Shown in pieces: positions 1 to 6,463 of a stretch of DNA of 7,346 bases. Made by a program: the position numbers and the translations under genes. Under the pieces are notes generated by a model. The model searched no databases, was not told where the DNA came from, and saw only the letters and a program-made list of their open reading frames with translations. Each line of letters starts with the position of its first letter. Position 1 is the stretch's first letter. Source of the DNA: an uncultured Muribaculaceae bacterium (GTDB lineage Bacteria > Bacteroidota > Bacteroidia > Bacteroidales > Muribaculaceae); NCBI GenBank assembly GCA_947173755.1, contig CAMWGM010000069.1:1-7346 (forward strand), in the 5' to 3' direction.

Positions 1-20
1 TTCAATTCTCGGTCTCGCTA
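1..20 (+). tRNA. Possible 3' end of a tRNA gene, cut by the window edge
   Basis: The first bases read as the last part of a tRNA: TTCAATT fits the T-loop consensus TTCRANY, CTCGG would be the 3' half of the T-stem, TCTCGCT the 3' half of the acceptor stem, and A the discriminator base. No CCA follows, which would mean it is added after transcription. The matching 5' halves (expected CCGAG and AGCGAGA) lie outside the window, so the pairing cannot be tested here and the amino acid cannot be named. A chance match over 20 bases is possible. Confidence 0.4.
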
Positions 21-91
21 CAAATCCTGACACAGGCGCGGATCAACAATGTTGGTTCGCGCTTTTCCTTTGTCTGTCCCAACTCTTTCCT

Positions 92-1951
92 ATGTCCCAA
101 ACCAAATCAAAACCTGCACCGAGAGCGCTCGAACTCCTTGCGCCCGCACGCGATGCCGATACAGCCATCGAGGCCATAATGGCCGGAGCCGACGCCATTT
201 ATATCGGTGCATCGGGTTTCGGTGCCCGTCAGGCTGCCGGTAATTCCCTTGAAGATATCGGGCGTGTGGTCCGCGAGGCTCATGCCTTCGGTGTGAAGGT
301 CTACGTCACCGTCAATACCATTATCTACGATCACGAGATCCCGGAAGTGGAGGCGCTTATCGGTTCGCTCTATCGGATCGGTGTGGATGCGCTGATTGTG
401 CAGGATCTCGGAGTGCTTCGCATGGATATTCCGCCCATTGAACTCCACGCGTCAACTCAGTGTGACATCAGAAACGCCGCAAAAGCGGAGTGGCTCCACC
501 GTCTGGGTTTCACCCGGGTGGTACTGGCGCGAGAACTGTCGCTACCAGAGATTGCGGCGATCCATCGCGATGTGCCCGGAGTGGAGATCGAGGCTTTCGT
601 CCACGGGGCTTTGTGCGTCAGCTACAGCGGCGATTGCCGCGCAAGTTACATGACCGGAGGCCGTAGCGCCAACCGCGGAGAGTGCGCCCAGATCTGCCGT
701 CTTCCATATACGCTCGAGGATGCATCGGGGAAGAGGGTCGGCGATGAAGCCCACTATCTTTCACTCAGGGATATGAACCGCCTGTCGGTGCTCGGCGACA
801 TGGCCGATGCCGGTGTCACGTCGTTCAAGATCGAAGGGCGGTTGAAGGATGCGGCCTATGTGAAGAATGTCGTGGCTGCCTATTCGCGCCGGCTGGATGC
901 GATCGTGGCTGAAAGCGGCGGACGATATGTGCGCTCCTCGTGGGGAAAATCGCGGGCCGATTTCACCCCGATGCTCGACAAGAGTTTCAACCGCGGTTTC
1001 ACGGGCTACTTCATCACGGGCCGTGGGGCTAAGCCGGGAAGTCTGGCTCGGTTTCAGACACCCAAGGCTATCGGAGGTGAAGTGGGGCGCGTGGTCAGGA
1101 TGGCAGGCAAAGCGATTGAGGCACGGCTGAGCGCCAATCTTGTCAATGGCGACGGTCTCGGCTATTTTGACCGCGACGGACGATTCTGCGGTTTCCGTCT
1201 GAACCGTATCGAGGGCAACAGGCTTTATCCCGCTTCGGAGGTCAATCTGAAGCCCGGCACGGTCATCTACCGTAACCGCGACAAGGAGTGGGACGACCGG
1301 ATCGCGTCGTCGAAGACCCGACGCACCATCGAGGTGGACATGTCGCTGGCGGTGACTCCGGGCAACCGGCTCACGCTCACACTCGCCGATGACTACGGAC
1401 ACTCGGCGACAGTCGCTTCCGAACCTCTCGCGCTCACTGACGCTGTCACTCCCCAGAAGAGTCAGCGCAGGAAGATCCTGACCAAACTCGGGGCGACATG
1501 CTACGCGGCCAGGCAGGTGGTCGATCTTGTCGGCGATAAGTTTGTCGCGGCCTCCGTATTGTCGGATCTCCGCCGCAAGGCAGTGGAGGCACTCGACCGC
1601 GACAAAAGGGCGACCTTCCGCTTCGGGACACGGCGCGAGGAGGATCCTTCGGCCAAAGCGTCGGTGGAGAGAACGACCTATCGCGACAATGTGGCCAACC
1701 GGCTCGCACGAAGAGTCTATGAGGAGCATGGAGCGACAGTCGGGGAGATGGCGGTCGAGGTGGAACGGCCCGAGGGGGAGACACTCGTCATGAATACACG
1801 CTACTGTCTGCGGCGCGAGATGGGCTGCTGCCTGAAGACGCCCGAGGGAAAACGGATGCCGGCTACTCTTTTCCTCGATAACCCCAGGCTGCGGCTGAGA
1901 GCCGAGTTTGACTGCGAGGCGTGCGAGATGCGTCTCTACAAGGAGCCGTAA
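92..1951 (+). CDS. rlhA: U32-family protein, RlhA/YdcP-type (likely 23S rRNA C2501 hydroxylase; often annotated as collagenase-like peptidase)
   Basis: This 619-residue protein has the full U32 signature at residues 167-185 (EAFVHGALC, then SGDCRAS), with C175 and C182 followed by C198 and C202. These four cysteines probably bind an Fe-S cluster, as in other U32 RNA hydroxylases. The N-terminal part (about 12-260) is the TIM-barrel-like U32 core, opening with ELLAPARD and the AGADAIYIGA segment. A small barrel with GEVGRVVR follows at about 328-400, then a region matching the DUF3656 position (about 405-525). The C-terminus carries more cysteines (C572, C579, C580, C608, C611). Length and order match E. 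coli RlhA (YdcP, 653 aa), which makes 5-hydroxycytidine at 23S rRNA position 2501. Many databases call such proteins peptidases, but nothing here supports protease activity. The ATG at 92 gives the family N-terminus; no ribosome binding site is visible. The exact substrate is inferred, and a tRNA-modifying TrhP-like role is the main alternative. Confidence 0.85.
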   Translation: MSQTKSKPAPRALELLAPARDADTAIEAIMAGADAIYIGASGFGARQAAGNSLEDIGRVVREAHAFGVKVYVTVNTIIYDHEIPEVEALIGSLYRIGVDALIVQDLGVLRMDIPPIELHASTQCDIRNAAKAEWLHRLGFTRVVLARELSLPEIAAIHRDVPGVEIEAFVHGALCVSYSGDCRASYMTGGRSANRGECAQICRLPYTLEDASGKRVGDEAHYLSLRDMNRLSVLGDMADAGVTSFKIEGRLKDAAYVKNVVAAYSRRLDAIVAESGGRYVRSSWGKSRADFTPMLDKSFNRGFTGYFITGRGAKPGSLARFQTPKAIGGEVGRVVRMAGKAIEARLSANLVNGDGLGYFDRDGRFCGFRLNRIEGNRLYPASEVNLKPGTVIYRNRDKEWDDRIASSKTRRTIEVDMSLAVTPGNRLTLTLADDYGHSATVASEPLALTDAVTPQKSQRRKILTKLGATCYAARQVVDLVGDKFVAASVLSDLRRKAVEALDRDKRATFRFGTRREEDPSAKASVERTTYRDNVANRLARRVYEEHGATVGEMAVEVERPEGETLVMNTRYCLRREMGCCLKTPEGKRMPATLFLDNPRLRLRAEFDCEACEMRLYKEP

Positions 1952-2009
1952 AGCATGATTTTCCTAATTAAAAAATCGAAAATTCTCCCCGGATAACCTC
2001 TTTTTTCAC

Positions 2010-2017
2010 TAACTTTG
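2010..2017 (+). promoter_or_regulatory. Bacteroidota -7 promoter box of the serine acetyltransferase gene
   Basis: TAACTTTG matches the Bacteroidota -7 consensus TAnnTTTG and lies 28 bases before the ATG at 2046. Transcription would start near 2022-2025. I see no convincing TTTG at the -33 position, so the promoter is either weak or relies on another factor. Confidence 0.6.
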
Positions 2018-2032
2018 CAATAAGAATTGCAA
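2015..2032. promoter_or_regulatory. Perfect 7-bp dyad overlapping the promoter, possible operator
   Basis: TTGCAAT at 2015-2021 and ATTGCAA at 2026-2032 are exact inverted copies around the spacer AAGA. The dyad covers the end of the -7 box and the predicted start of transcription, where a bound repressor would block initiation. It could instead form a short hairpin at the 5' end of the message. No regulator is identified; control by sulfur or cysteine status is only a guess from the gene that follows. Confidence 0.35.
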
Positions 2033-2045
2033 GAACAGGAAAATC

Positions 2046-2978
2046 ATGGAACCGATCGCCTCCCTCTCACGTCAGGATAACCTCGACAGAGCCATCTCGC
2101 GACTGTGCAGTCTCGATGAAATGCGTCACACATGCCCCACGCGTTCGCGTGAAGGCGAGCCGATGCTTTCGGCCGACAGTGTCAGAAAGATCGCCCGTCT
2201 GTCGGGCAGACTTATGTTTCCCGGCTTCGCCGATGACTCGGTGACCAATCCGTCGGTGATGCGTTCGGCCATGACTCTCGACGCACACGCGCTCATCGAT
2301 CTGCTGACCCATCAGATCATGGCGGCGATGTGTTTCTCGAAGGGATGGTGTGGATCGACACTTGCCGATATCCACGCCCACGCGCTCGGGATAGCCGAAG
2401 ATTTCGTGACTCGGCTTCCGGATCTTCGAAAAATTCTCGACACCGACATCATAGCGACCTACAAGGGCGATCCGGCTGCGGAGTCTCCTTATGAGGTCAT
2501 CGCCTCCTATCCGGGGTTCCGTGCGACGGTGTGCTACCGCATAGCCCATCTGCTCGTGGAGGCGGGTGTGCCGATCCTTCCCCGTATGATCAGCGAACTG
2601 GCCCATTCGATCACCGGCATCGACATCCATCCGGCGGCGACGATCGGCCACAGTTTCGTGATAGATCACGGGACGGGTGTGGTGATCGGGGCTACAGCCA
2701 TCATCGGCGACCGGGTCAACATCTATCAGGGTGTGACGCTGGGAGCGAAGAGTTTCGTCAGGGATCAGGATGACAATCCCGTGAAGGGGCTTCCGCGTCA
2801 CCCGATTATCTGCGACGACGTTATCATCTATGCCAACGCGACTATCCTGGGGCGCGTGACCATCGGCCGCGGGGCCGTGATCGGTGGCAACGTGTGGGTG
2901 GCGCGCGACGTGGCTCCCGGCGAGAAACTGATCCAGGCCAAGGCCGACAATTTTGTCAGCACCGGCGGCGACAAATAA
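2046..2978 (+). CDS. cysE: Serine O-acetyltransferase (cysteine biosynthesis)
   Basis: This 310-residue cytosolic enzyme transfers acetyl from acetyl-CoA to L-serine, giving O-acetylserine for cysteine synthase. The N-terminal helical domain (about 1-185) contains DPAAESPYEVIASYPGF, whose D142 matches the serine-binding Asp of CysE. From about 190 the left-handed beta-helix begins with hexapeptide repeats (IHPAATIGHSFVI, then GVVIGATAIIGDRVNIYQG). Catalytic residues are present: D207-H208 in IDHGTGVVIG, and H252 in RHPIICDDV, corresponding to D157/H158 and H193 of E. coli CysE. The 310-residue length is near that of the EpsC-like Bacteroidota form. The protein ends in GGDK and lacks the C-terminal isoleucine that E. 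coli CysE uses to dock into CysK, so a cysteine synthase complex of that kind is unlikely. It has its own promoter and lies 36 bases before the methyltransferase gene, probably in one transcript with it. Confidence 0.93.
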   Translation: MEPIASLSRQDNLDRAISRLCSLDEMRHTCPTRSREGEPMLSADSVRKIARLSGRLMFPGFADDSVTNPSVMRSAMTLDAHALIDLLTHQIMAAMCFSKGWCGSTLADIHAHALGIAEDFVTRLPDLRKILDTDIIATYKGDPAAESPYEVIASYPGFRATVCYRIAHLLVEAGVPILPRMISELAHSITGIDIHPAATIGHSFVIDHGTGVVIGATAIIGDRVNIYQGVTLGAKSFVRDQDDNPVKGLPRHPIICDDVIIYANATILGRVTIGRGAVIGGNVWVARDVAPGEKLIQAKADNFVSTGGDK

Positions 2979-3014
2979 TCAACATTCCGAAAATTTACTG
3001 CAAATCAACGAGAT

Positions 3015-4580
3015 ATGGAACAGAAATTTGAAATGGTGGCCAAGACCCTCAAAGGGCTTGAAGAGGTGCTGGCCGAGGAACTCCGCGCTCTTGGGGCGAC
3101 CAATGTTGAGCCGGGCCTGCGAATGGTCTCCTTCGAGGGGGATCTCGCGATGCTCTACCGCGCCAACATCGCCTGCCGCACCGCGCTCACCATCCTGAAG
3201 CCTATCTACAAATTCATAGCGTCAGATCCCGAGTCGCTCTACGAAATGGTGAAGGAGTATGACTGGGGACAGGTGCTTGCGCTCGACAAGACGTTCTCGA
3301 TCGACTCGACTGTGCACGGGCGCGAGTTCACTCATTCGAAATATGTCACCTATAAGGTGAAGGATGCCATTGTCGACTGGTTCCGCGACCGTTTCGGGGA
3401 GGAAAAACGCCCGAAGGTGCGTCTGGACGGTGCCGACGTGATGATCAACGTGCATATCGACGGCGACCGCGTGACGCTGTCGCTCAATTCGTCGGGCGAG
3501 TCGCTACACAAGCGCGGATGGCGCGTGGCTTCGACCGAGGCGCCGATCAACGAGGTGCTCGCGGCAGGCATTCTGCTCAAGAGCGGATGGCGAGGCGAGA
3601 CTCCGCTGGTCGACCCGATGTGCGGCTCGGGCACTTTTGTCGTCGAGGCTGCCCTGATAGCGGCCGGCATCCGTCCGGGGACGTTCCGCAGCGGCTGGGC
3701 TTTCGAAAACTGGCGCGATTTCGACGGAGCGCTGCTCGACAGCGTCATGGCCGAGCAGGAGGCTCCGCGCGAGACGGAGTTTATGATCTATGGCTCCGAC
3801 ATTTCACCCAAGGCTGTGGCTGCCGCCGAGAAGAATGTTCTATCGGCGGGTGTCGACGAGTATGTCAACCTGCGTGTGCGCCCTCTGGCGCAGTGGGAGG
3901 AGGCTCCGGCCGACGGGGTGGCAGGCGTGATGGTCAGCAATCCGCCTTATGGCGAGCGTCTTAATCCTGAAGATCTTCTGAACCTCTACAAGACCCTCGG
4001 AACAAAAATAAAAAAGGTGTTCAAAGGGTATCATGCATGGATCATCTCGAGCAACGAGGAGTGTCTGTCTGCCATAGGCCTGACTCCTTCGATGAAGGAG
4101 GAGTTGCAGAACGGTGGTCTGGAGTGCGAGTTGCGCGAATACATCAGTTTCGAAGGCACGAAGAGTGACTTCCGCCGCGAGGGTGGACGCCTGAAAAAGG
4201 AGCGTCGCGAGCCAGCGAAGGGTGGTAAGTATCAGCGCAAGAGCGATGCCGAATGGAGGCGCGAGGCCCGTGCGGCGGGAATGGGCGGCAAGGAGGCACG
4301 TCGTCGCCGCGACGAGTTTGACGGCGAACCGTCTGAACTTGAGAAGAAGTATCGTCCTCGGAAGGGTGGCTATGCCAGGGCTGCCGAACGCCGCCGCGAT
4401 TTCAAACAGTCCACGCGGGAGGCGTCGTTTAAAACGGCAAATATGGCGACGCCTGAGGCAGAGGAACTGCTCGGAAGGAAGCGGAGTGAGGCGGCTCTGA
4501 AGATGCTCGGGCGTGTGCCCAAACAACCGACCATAGCACCCAATGGAGGTCCGATCATGAGAGATCGAAAAAAGAAATAA
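3015..4580 (+). CDS. rlmL: THUMP-domain 23S rRNA guanine-N2 methyltransferase, RlmL type, with long charged tail
   Basis: The protein (521 aa) probably makes N2-methylguanosine at 23S rRNA G2445 using S-adenosylmethionine. An N-terminal ferredoxin-like part (1-45, KTLKGLEEVLAEEL) leads into a THUMP RNA-binding domain (about 45-160). The methyltransferase domain (about 165-385) has SAM motif I, DPMCGSGTF, at 200-208 and the catalytic NPPYGER at 309-315, typical of guanine-N2 enzymes. Databases often mislabel this family as N6-adenine DNA methylases. In E. coli the enzyme is fused to a second methyltransferase (RlmK, m7G2069); that domain is absent here. Instead, residues from about 386 to the end form a low-complexity tail dominated by Arg, Lys and Glu, ending in RDRKKK, which could bind rRNA. 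The ATG at 3015 gives the normal N-terminus. The short 36-base gap after cysE suggests co-transcription, and a strong terminator follows. Confidence 0.88.
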   Translation: MEQKFEMVAKTLKGLEEVLAEELRALGATNVEPGLRMVSFEGDLAMLYRANIACRTALTILKPIYKFIASDPESLYEMVKEYDWGQVLALDKTFSIDSTVHGREFTHSKYVTYKVKDAIVDWFRDRFGEEKRPKVRLDGADVMINVHIDGDRVTLSLNSSGESLHKRGWRVASTEAPINEVLAAGILLKSGWRGETPLVDPMCGSGTFVVEAALIAAGIRPGTFRSGWAFENWRDFDGALLDSVMAEQEAPRETEFMIYGSDISPKAVAAAEKNVLSAGVDEYVNLRVRPLAQWEEAPADGVAGVMVSNPPYGERLNPEDLLNLYKTLGTKIKKVFKGYHAWIISSNEECLSAIGLTPSMKEELQNGGLECELREYISFEGTKSDFRREGGRLKKERREPAKGGKYQRKSDAEWRREARAAGMGGKEARRRRDEFDGEPSELEKKYRPRKGGYARAAERRRDFKQSTREASFKTANMATPEAEELLGRKRSEAALKMLGRVPKQPTIAPNGGPIMRDRKKK

Positions 4581-4586
4581 GTTTGT

Positions 4587-4616
4587 GGGGAGACCGGGTT
4601 GGGTCTCCCCGTTTTT
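4587..4616 (+). terminator. Intrinsic terminator after the RlmL-type gene
   Basis: GGGGAGACC (4587-4595) and GGTCTCCCC (4602-4610) form a perfect 9-bp stem around the six-base loop GGGTTG. A run of five T follows at 4612-4616. The stem starts 6 bases after the stop codon, so it should end the cysE-rlmL transcript. Confidence 0.9.
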
Positions 4617-4622
4617 ATGATG

Positions 4623-4630
4623 CAAAGTTA
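4623..4630 (-). promoter_or_regulatory. Orphan -7 promoter-like box pointing leftward
   Basis: Read on the minus strand, 4630-4623 is TAACTTTG followed by CA, the same box used before cysE. It points into the terminator and the 3' end of the methyltransferase gene, where no minus-strand gene is credible. No -33 TTG is seen at the expected distance. It may be chance, a relic of a displaced gene, or the start of an antisense RNA. Confidence 0.25.
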
Positions 4631-4670
4631 CGAAGGATTTCGAGGGAAATAGTGCGATAATGATCCTTTA

Positions 4671-4777
4671 GGGTGGGGAGGAGAGTGGAGAGTGGAGAGG
4701 GGAGAGTGGATACGGCATGAGCGGGAGAAGGAGAGGGGAGAGCGGAGGGCGGAGAGAGGGGCATGAGTGGGGACGTG
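4671..4777 (+). repeat. GA-rich repeat tract, left flank of the accessory region
   Basis: This stretch is built from imperfect copies of GGAGAGTGG and GGAGAGGGG/GGAGAGCGG, interrupted by TACGGCATGAGCGGG at 4711 and GCATGAGTGGGG at 4761. The same words recur at 7195-7328. The segment GAGAGGGGAGAGTGGA at 4695-4710 is repeated exactly at 7215-7230, in the same orientation. A short minus-strand reading frame across the tract translates to Ser/Pro/His/Leu-rich low complexity and is not credible as a gene. The stretch 4617-4837 holds no gene. Confidence 0.8.
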
Positions 4778-4781
4778 GGAA

Positions 4782-4798
4782 ACATCCCGAAGGGATGT
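4782..4798. repeat. Short palindromic hairpin at the edge of the left repeat tract
   Basis: ACATCCC and GGGATGT form a perfect 7-bp stem around GAA, followed by CCCTACA. It lies 40 bases past the stop codon of the minus-strand AlbA_2 gene and could act as a weak terminator for it, since on that strand the hairpin is followed by a short TTT. Because the hairpin adjoins the GA-rich tract, I think it more likely belongs to an intergenic palindromic repeat family. Confidence 0.6.
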
Positions 4799-4837
4799 CC
4801 CTACATTTTTGGCTTTCGCTTTAAATCGAGTCAACCA

Positions 4838-6268
4838 TTAGATGACGACGTATTTCTGTAACCGACTTGTAGGTTTTTCGGGGATAGTCATTCGGATGCT
4901 GGTACCGAGGAGAGGGGTGAGATAATGTTCCCTAAACTTTCGTTTGTTCTGATACCCACAGTGTAGTGTGATTTCGGCCAATGTTCGAGGGACTTTGCAG
5001 AATTCAATGATTTTTTCTGTAACTGATTGACTTGTGCCCTGACTTGTGCCCTGACTTGTGCCCTGACTTGGGTAGGTTTCTTTTGTGGCATGAACATGGA
5101 CACGGAAAGCCGTTATGGACTTCACGTCAAACTCTGCCGCAGGATTTTCGTTCTCCTTGAGCATTTCCTGCACGCGAGTTACGCCACGATTGAATTTATT
5201 GACGTATTTAAACACTCGCATGGCTTCGGCCACGAGTGGATTACGATAGTCATTGACTGACGGAAAGTTCTCCGGACGTGCTTCGCCATAAAGACCTCCG
5301 GCATTCATAACCTCAATAAAGTTGTCGAACTGATATAGCCTGATTGGCATATTGGACTGATAGTCGCGGTGCATGCAGGCATTCATGACCAGTTCGCGTA
5401 TCGCTCCTTCCGGGTAGTTCCAAACGGTTCTTTCGCGGAAAAGAGATTCAGGCACAGGCCGTTGTGTTATGATTGCATCGCGTACAAAGGATTCAAGAAT
5501 CGGAAGCATTTTGCAGAGAGGTCCTGTAAATTGCCGTTCGTTTAGGATATCTCCTCCCTTATTATTTCCGTCGAAACGCACAAACTGAACATAATCACCC
5601 AAAAGAAAATATTTGGGATTTTTACCGAAAAGTATTATTCCGGCATAAGTAGGACAATCATTGTCACGGTCATAAAGATGAATAGAGGCCAGTTGCTCTT
5701 TTATGTCCCGGCGATCATTTGCCAGTGTTTCATCATCGAATGCGGCCGGAAGATAATGTGACTGAATGAAATCGATGTCCAAATCATCGAGTGTTGCGTT
5801 TAAACATGGGGTCGCATCAAATGTGGCCATAAACGAACATCGCCGTTCGGCCAGTATTCTTTCTTCGGTTTCTGTCGCAATGTCGCGTCTTGGACCGATG
5901 CGTATAAACACCCTCCCACGGTAACGCACCGGCGGTAAGTCGGAGGGTCGGACTTCAGCGACCAAAAGGTCTCCTTCAGGAAAGGAAAATCGTTCGACGG
6001 ACATAGTGGGTAGGGGTAATATATTCCCATCGGAACGTATCCCTGCAATCTTTTTCAGCAGATCATCATCTACTTTCATGCCCGCGATCGATCCATCATC
6101 TTTCGCTCCGATTATTAGATAGCCATTTTTTCTGGAGGCGGGCATATCATTGGCAAACGCACAAATGGCCTCACAGAATTTGTCCATGTTGCCGGTACTT
6201 GTAGTGCGTTCCACACGATATGATTCGGTGGACTTCAACAGGTACGATATCTCTTCTTTTGCTATCAT
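4838..6268 (-). CDS. AlbA_2 (Schlafen-type) / GHKL ATPase / winged-helix protein
   Basis: This 476-residue soluble protein has the architecture of COG2865-type proteins, often called transcriptional regulators or ATP-binding proteins, with no settled function. Residues about 10-145 form an AlbA_2 domain (formerly AAA_4, related to Schlafen), visible as EAICAFAND at 33-41 and NGYLIIGAKDDGSIAG at 48-63. Residues about 205-395 form the RecG-C-like GHKL ATPase part: the N-box region PEGAIRELVMNACMHRDYQ at 286-304 with E292 and N296, then IEVMNAGG at 318-325 and NKFNRGVTRVQEML at 357-370. A linker of SQGT repeats (401-414) leads to a probable winged-helix domain (about 415-470). The gene is transcribed divergently from the 184-residue gene and is more AT-rich than the genes to its left, which suggests acquisition. 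It may regulate its own region or serve in defence; both are inference. Confidence 0.85.
   Translation of the reverse strand: MIAKEEISYLLKSTESYRVERTTSTGNMDKFCEAICAFANDMPASRKNGYLIIGAKDDGSIAGMKVDDDLLKKIAGIRSDGNILPLPTMSVERFSFPEGDLLVAEVRPSDLPPVRYRGRVFIRIGPRRDIATETEERILAERRCSFMATFDATPCLNATLDDLDIDFIQSHYLPAAFDDETLANDRRDIKEQLASIHLYDRDNDCPTYAGIILFGKNPKYFLLGDYVQFVRFDGNNKGGDILNERQFTGPLCKMLPILESFVRDAIITQRPVPESLFRERTVWNYPEGAIRELVMNACMHRDYQSNMPIRLYQFDNFIEVMNAGGLYGEARPENFPSVNDYRNPLVAEAMRVFKYVNKFNRGVTRVQEMLKENENPAAEFDVKSITAFRVHVHATKETYPSQGTSQGTSQGTSQSVTEKIIEFCKVPRTLAEITLHCGYQNKRKFREHYLTPLLGTSIRMTIPEKPTSRLQKYVVI
5029..5070. repeat. 12-bp tandem repeat inside the AlbA_2 gene (3.5 copies)
   Basis: GACTTGTGCCCT occurs exactly three times in a row (5029-5040, 5041-5052, 5053-5064), then partly as GACTTG (5065-5070). 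Read on the coding strand it gives SQGT units in the linker between the ATPase and the winged-helix domains. As the unit is four codons, gain or loss of copies changes linker length without a frameshift. Confidence 0.95.
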
Positions 6269-6286
6269 TCTTAGGATTTTAAATCA

Positions 6287-6294
6287 CAAATATA
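6287..6294 (-). promoter_or_regulatory. -7 promoter box of the AlbA_2 gene
   Basis: On the minus strand 6294-6287 reads TATATTTG, matching TAnnTTTG, 18 bases before the start codon at 6268. This gives a very short leader of around 10 bases or less. No clear -33 TTG is visible. The box extends to TATATTTGTGATT, identical to the promoter of the divergent gene. Confidence 0.6.
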
Positions 6295-6312
6295 CGAATT
6301 TTTCGGAAAATA

Positions 6313-6336
6313 GGGAAGTGAGGAGGGAAGTGAGGA
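6313..6336. repeat. 12-bp perfect tandem repeat in the divergent intergenic region
   Basis: GGGAAGTGAGGA occurs twice without a gap (6313-6324 and 6325-6336) at the start of a purine-rich stretch that runs to about 6358. It lies between the two divergent promoters. Its composition resembles the GA-rich tracts flanking the pair, though the words differ. It could be a protein-binding site or simply a slippage product. Confidence 0.75.
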
Positions 6337-6381
6337 TGGGGGAAATGCGAGGGATGTTAGTACAATTTTGGAGAGGATTGG

Positions 6382-6412
6382 TTGCGGATTGTGATTATTA
6401 TTGCTATATTTG
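6382..6412 (+). promoter_or_regulatory. Bacteroidota promoter (-33/-7) of the 184-residue gene
   Basis: TTG at 6382-6384 and TATATTTG at 6405-6412 are separated by 20 bases, fitting the Bacteroidota pattern TTG-N19/20-TAnnTTTG. Transcription would begin around 6417-6420, leaving a leader of about 45 bases. This is the best promoter in the window. Confidence 0.7.
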
Positions 6413-6463
6413 TGATTGAATTGCTATGCGATTCAAAAGTTTAAATTCAATTGATAGATTATT

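Noticed and set aside
52..72. Possible promoter before the U32 gene (TTG at 52, TTCCTTTG at 65)
   Set aside because: The spacing is about half of what a Bacteroidota -33/-7 pair needs and the second box deviates from TAnnTTTG.
761..1729. Long minus-strand frame of 322 codons opposite the U32 gene
   Set aside because: It is antisense to a gene with clear family motifs and its product resembles no protein; long shadow frames are common in GC-rich genes.
2067..2801. Minus-strand frame of 244 codons opposite cysE
   Set aside because: It is a shadow of the serine acetyltransferase, rich in Arg and His with no recognisable domain.
3840..4625. Minus-strand frame of 261 codons opposite rlmL, beginning near the orphan -7 box
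   Set aside because: The plus-strand protein is well supported through this range; the antisense product has no domain and crosses the terminator. The box alone is not enough.
4628..4834. Minus-strand 68-codon reading frame across the left GA-rich tract
   Set aside because: Its translation is low complexity (HSPLSTLHSP type) and follows directly from the DNA repeat; no promoter or family match is seen.
5027..5260. Plus-strand frame starting with repeated TCAL units
   Set aside because: It arises from the 12-bp repeat read on the wrong strand of the AlbA_2 gene.
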